Of a DNA stretch of 64,000 bases, positions 60,626 through 64,000 are shown one piece after another. Source of the stretch: Ravibacter sp964559125 (GTDB lineage: Bacteria; Bacteroidota; Bacteroidia; Cytophagales; Spirosomataceae). The notes below the pieces were generated by a model that searched no databases, was not told the origin of the DNA, and saw nothing but the letters and a program-made list of their open reading frames with translations. Position numbers and translations under genes: made by a program. The stretch lies in contig CAZLGW010000029.1 of assembly GCA_964559125.1 (NCBI GenBank), positions 8,575 through 72,574 on the forward strand, written 5' to 3'. Within the stretch, counting starts at the first letter, position 1; each line of letters opens with the position of its first letter.

Positions 60626-62917
60626 CTACCTAAACTCGTTTCCTGACAGCATCACTTCACAATTTACCACTTTCTCGACCAGATCCTGGGGCAGGTAGTA
60701 ATACTGGTTTGTCGCTTCAAAGCCGATGCGGGAATCTTTGTTGGTAACCTGGTACAATTCTTTGGCCAGGTGTATCTCCGACTTAAGAAGCTTCTGAATA
60801 GCCTTTTGTGTCTTTTTCCTTTCGGCAGGTTTCTTGTTCTCCAACAACTCGTCTCTTTTAATCGCAAAATCGATCTGGTTGGCAGTCGATGCAAAATGCA
60901 GGTAGGATGCATACGCAATGCCATAATCGGATACTGCGGTTTGCTGCTTATCGGGAAGGCTTGCACCAGGCAGTTTTTTATAATGCGCCAGGCCTGTTTT
61001 CCAGCCTTCAGCCACCTTTCTGAACTGGTTTAAGAAGATTTCTTCCGGGTAAACAGCCTTCCATCCCTTCAGATCGTCATAAGGGAAACCCACCATGGTA
61101 GACCTGTATCCGGTTGGCCGGGGATACAAAAGGTTGGCCGGGCCATATTGCTGCGGGGCGTTGTAGACCACACCGCCGTGATAGGGAAATTCCCTGAAGG
61201 CGTTGCTGAAAGCCGTCCATGCCTTTCTTGCGTGGGGGGAAGCTTTCTCCCCGTACCGTTCAACCGCTATTTCATCCAATGCTTCCTGAATCGTCAACTC
61301 CTTATTCCGGGAAAACTTGTTGGCTATTTCCAGGTTGGGCGAAGGGTATCCACCCAGAGACCAGCTCAGCATGTAATTACTCACTCCTGCTTTGGCCAGG
61401 TTGGAAGCGTGTTCGGCCACCAGGTCAAGCGCAGGGATCCACGGAACCGCCGACAGCTCCCAGGTATTGTTAAACTGAACCTTGGCAACCGTCTTCAGTC
61501 CCATGCTGTCGGCCACTGCCCAATGCCGCTTGGCCCTCGGGCCGGGTCCGACCGAAGATATCGAATATTCCCCGACAGTAGCAGCCACACCACCCCGGTT
61601 AATCGGAAGCGCCCATTCGCTCACCGACATAAACCAAACGTCGTCCGGCAGTTTCCTGATCACTTCAGTACCGTCCTTATGCGCGTTCCATCCCCAATCC
61701 CAGGCAATCACCTTCGCCCCGGGGTCTGCTTTGTGTACGCCCCTTGCAATAGTGGCGTTTACTTCCGCCAGTACCGTGCTGTATTCTTTCGTACCGCAGC
61801 GCGGACAGGTTTGCTGCCGGGCCAGGCCATGAGAAGCGCAGTTGGTATGATTTTCAGAGGCACTGATCGTGAAAACCCCGCCTAACCCCTTTACACGGCT
61901 AAAAACATGATACAACGATTCTTCCAGCCACTGTTTAACTTCATCCGTACTGGTACACATGGCGATGAATTCACCATTGACAGCGCCGGCCAGGTGCGGC
62001 CTTTTACCAAAGAATGCTTTGGGTATCACCCGGGGCTCGTTCATATACAGGTAGACCGAAATTCCATATTTTTTCGCCCTTTCCACTATCCTCTGCAGGT
62101 TGGCCAGACGTTTGTCACTGTCTTTCCCGAATTCAGGGAATTGACCGCCTTCTGCTACCAGTTGGTTCAACACTACGTGCAGCCATACCCCGTTGATACC
62201 CTGTTCGGCCAGCCTGGCCAGCAGGCCATCCGGGTAAGGATCCATTTCTTCATCCAGCAAAGGATCGCCAAACATCCCGAAGTAGGAATAGACATACCTG
62301 AGGCCATGCTGATTACGGTAAACCGCGCCTTCCTGTGGCTTGTAATTACGTAGCTCGTCCACAAAAGCAAAACGCTGCTCTTCTTCCGTTAACACCTCCT
62401 TTCCGAAGTGTTTTTGTACAATTTGTTTTATATGGGCGGCTTTTCGATGTTGTTCTGCTGTGGGTGGTGTATAATGAAGAACAGGACATTGAGGTTTGAG
62501 CAATCCGAGCTTATAAAAAAGAAAATCATCTTCCTTCAAAATATGCTGCATCTCCTCTTCGCTCATGTCTAAAAGCTGCAGCAATTGCTCATAAGGCAAA
62601 AGATGCCAGTTTCGCCGGATGATGGTAATATACAGCTGTTTGCGATAGGAAGAAGGCGCCGGGCGTTTTTCGGGCAATCCCATCGAATAGGCCAGTTCAG
62701 CCACTTCGCTTTCTCCGCAGCCAAGCACCTTTGCCAGTTTCGATGCCTCGACCAGGTTCCAGTTCCGCCACACAAATGCATAGACCGGGCCGGGGAAATG
62801 ATCGAATGTAATGGCCGGCGGATGATCGCCTACCGGTAATTGGGCTTGAGACTGGCTTGTACCGGCCTCAAATAGCAGCAAAAGAGCCAGGAAACTAAGC
62901 TTTATACACTTTACCAT
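60626..62917 (-). CDS. Secreted TIM-barrel glycoside-hydrolase-like protein
   Basis: This 763-residue exported protein has a signal peptide (MVKCIKLSFLALLLLFEAGT, cut near SQAQ). An N-terminal helical segment (about 50-130) precedes what reads as a (beta/alpha)8 barrel: LRYVYSYFGMFGDPL, GINGVWLHVVLNQLV, YGISVYLYMNEPRVIP, GGVFTISASENHTNCASHG and AKVIAWDWGWNA. A Cys cluster (NCASHGLARQQTCPRCG) in the barrel may bind metal. The C-terminal part is helical. The barrel is reminiscent of GH20-like clans, but I cannot name the family or catalytic acids. It follows the next gene after 35 bases in a minus-strand operon. Confidence 0.65.
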   Translation of the reverse strand: MVKCIKLSFLALLLLFEAGTSQSQAQLPVGDHPPAITFDHFPGPVYAFVWRNWNLVEASKLAKVLGCGESEVAELAYSMGLPEKRPAPSSYRKQLYITIIRRNWHLLPYEQLLQLLDMSEEEMQHILKEDDFLFYKLGLLKPQCPVLHYTPPTAEQHRKAAHIKQIVQKHFGKEVLTEEEQRFAFVDELRNYKPQEGAVYRNQHGLRYVYSYFGMFGDPLLDEEMDPYPDGLLARLAEQGINGVWLHVVLNQLVAEGGQFPEFGKDSDKRLANLQRIVERAKKYGISVYLYMNEPRVIPKAFFGKRPHLAGAVNGEFIAMCTSTDEVKQWLEESLYHVFSRVKGLGGVFTISASENHTNCASHGLARQQTCPRCGTKEYSTVLAEVNATIARGVHKADPGAKVIAWDWGWNAHKDGTEVIRKLPDDVWFMSVSEWALPINRGGVAATVGEYSISSVGPGPRAKRHWAVADSMGLKTVAKVQFNNTWELSAVPWIPALDLVAEHASNLAKAGVSNYMLSWSLGGYPSPNLEIANKFSRNKELTIQEALDEIAVERYGEKASPHARKAWTAFSNAFREFPYHGGVVYNAPQQYGPANLLYPRPTGYRSTMVGFPYDDLKGWKAVYPEEIFLNQFRKVAEGWKTGLAHYKKLPGASLPDKQQTAVSDYGIAYASYLHFASTANQIDFAIKRDELLENKKPAERKKTQKAIQKLLKSEIHLAKELYQVTNKDSRIGFEATNQYYYLPQDLVEKVVNCEVMLSGNEFR

Positions 62918-62952
62918 TTTTCAATTTTTCACTTGTTTTAAATTTTCCAGAT

Positions 62953-63894
62953 TTACCCGAACAGGTAGCGGGTGCTAATAGACAGGCTGAGCCTGGTCTG
63001 GGGCCGGATCATTTCCGGGCAACCACCTGCCGCCTCAATTTCCATAAAACCATTAGCATCGTTATATATACTGTATCTTACCCCTTTTTGGACGGGGAGT
63101 TTGTCAGGCGCTGCATCACGAATGTCGATATATCCAAGTCCGGCATCCAGTGGGGCAGCCTGGCGGATGACCCTGAGCTTGCTGTCCGGATCCCGGTATT
63201 CAATCCAGGGCACCTGTGCCCCCAGGCCGATCTGGTAGCGCCGGGTGCCGTCGGTTTGGGTGTGACACAAATCCCCTTCCCAGTAACGGGTATCAGGAGC
63301 GGCATCCTCATACAAGTCCCAGACATCTTCCTTTTGGGCCGGAAATACCACTTCACAACCCGGGCCACAATCAAACTGGCACAGGCTCCACGGCGCCAGA
63401 AGGCAGGTGTCCCTATCCAATTGTTTGCTTCCCAGGTATTCTATCGACTCGGTAACTACTACTTCCAGTTCCTTTTCTTTGGGAATGATCTGAATATTCC
63501 TTTCAAAAAGCAGTGGGATGCCCAGTCCCTGGCTGTTGATCAGATCTGTTTCACTTTGAATTGTAGCCCCGTTTGTCCGGGAATCTGTTACCCGGAAACG
63601 GGCATGCCGGATACCGGCCGGCACGCGCCAGCTTCCGGTTGCATAGGAATAGCCAAGACTGGTTCCTTCCGGGGCGGGCCACAAGCCGTCTCCACCCGGG
63701 TTGTGGTAGGTACCCAGGCAGCTCTGCCCTGAAATGGCCTGCGGGTTGATGCGATTGATTACCTGGTTGTCATATACCGTATATAACCGTCCCTCCAGGT
63801 CAAGACCGGCGATAACGCCATGATCTGTATTTCCGATCAAATGAGCCCGCTTACCCGAAACGGCAAACAGGTTTAGCAGCTCTGTTGCTTTCAT
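62953..63894 (-). CDS. Uncharacterised beta-rich protein, possibly aldose-epimerase-like
   Basis: This 313-residue protein lacks a signal peptide. The sequence is rich in beta strands (GVIAGLDLEGRLYTVYDNQV; WRVPAGIRHARFRVTDSR; ELEVVVTESIEYLG) and recalls galactose-mutarotase-like sandwich proteins such as the DUF6786/DUF4380 type. No catalytic His pair can be assigned with confidence. It sits directly upstream of the glycosidase-like gene and downstream of another minus-strand gene, so it probably acts on the same sugar. Confidence 0.55.
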   Translation of the reverse strand: MKATELLNLFAVSGKRAHLIGNTDHGVIAGLDLEGRLYTVYDNQVINRINPQAISGQSCLGTYHNPGGDGLWPAPEGTSLGYSYATGSWRVPAGIRHARFRVTDSRTNGATIQSETDLINSQGLGIPLLFERNIQIIPKEKELEVVVTESIEYLGSKQLDRDTCLLAPWSLCQFDCGPGCEVVFPAQKEDVWDLYEDAAPDTRYWEGDLCHTQTDGTRRYQIGLGAQVPWIEYRDPDSKLRVIRQAAPLDAGLGYIDIRDAAPDKLPVQKGVRYSIYNDANGFMEIEAAGGCPEMIRPQTRLSLSISTRYLFG

Positions 63895-63923
63895 GTGTTT
63901 AAAACGATAATAAAGGGGAGGCC

Positions 63924-64000
63924 TCAGGCAGGAGCATATTCCCTAGCCAGCCCGCCTGCCGTTATAAAGCGCCCGCCCGCTTCTTTGAGCAACCCGCATA
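63924..64000 (-). CDS. C-terminal fragment of an upstream minus-strand gene
   Basis: One minus-strand frame is open from the window edge to a TGA at 63924-63926 and reads CGLLKEAGGRFITAGGLARE then YAPA. The other two minus-strand frames close sooner. It ends 30 bases before the start of the next gene, fitting the same operon. Too short to identify. Confidence 0.5.
   Translation of the reverse strand, partial: CGLLKEAGGRFITAGGLAREYAPA

Overview
The window is from a Bacteroidota genome, most likely of the Cytophagales/Chitinophagales type. The evidence is SusC/SusD outer-membrane pairs, FecI-type sigma factors with FecR anti-sigma factors, a hybrid two-component sensor, type IX secretion C-terminal domains and many TAnnTTTG (-7) promoter boxes. 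All assignments come from reading the sequence; no database search was run.

Layout. (1) 1-6234, minus strand: an ECF sigma / FecR / SusC (with STN signalling domain) / SusD unit, with SusD cut by the window edge. (2) 6.5-14.0 kb, mostly unrelated genes: a T9SS-secreted beta-propeller-repeat protein interrupted by a 100-N assembly gap, topoisomerase III, an NdpA-like nucleoid protein, and an MntA-type antitoxin next to a broken HepT toxin. (3) 14.2-21.2 kb, plus strand: a second complete sigma / FecR / SusC / SusD unit. (4) 21.3-39.9 kb, plus strand: a long catabolic gene series. It has two BNR (sialidase-like) proteins, a sulfatase, an SGNH esterase, a PhyH dioxygenase, a DHDPS/NAL-family lyase, two SDRs, a beta-propeller glycosidase-like protein, an MFS carrier, a HEAT-like lipoprotein, an amidohydrolase-aminotransferase fusion, an HpcH/HpaI aldolase, a Gfo/Idh oxidoreductase and a large lipoprotein. 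(5) 40.1-52.2 kb: a GntR-type regulator, then a BNR-like protein, an esterase, a third SusC/SusD pair, an FAD oxidoreductase, a sodium:solute symporter with a lipoprotein-like leader, and a second HpcH/HpaI aldolase. A repeated TAYTGGTYTG motif precedes the regulator and both downstream operons. (6) 52.3-58.3 kb: a hybrid two-component regulator and a T9SS leucine-rich protein. (7) 58.3-64 kb, minus strand: DoxX, an ADPRibase-Mn-like phosphoesterase whose promoter and N-terminus are a duplicate of a neighbouring toxin-antitoxin-like module, that module itself, and a secreted glycosidase-like operon.

Working model (inference). Regions 3-5 form a polysaccharide/sugar-acid utilisation locus. SusC/D import, desulfation, deacylation and BNR/propeller enzymes would release an acidic sugar outside or in the periplasm. 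MFS and SSS carriers would take it up. SDR/Gfo dehydrogenases, the PhyH oxygenase, the aminotransferase fusion and lyases of two aldolase families would convert it to pyruvate plus an aldehyde. No nanE/nanK-type gene accompanies the BNR and NAL-like genes, so this is not the canonical sialic acid pathway. The substrate is unknown, and this locus is the best candidate for an undescribed system here.
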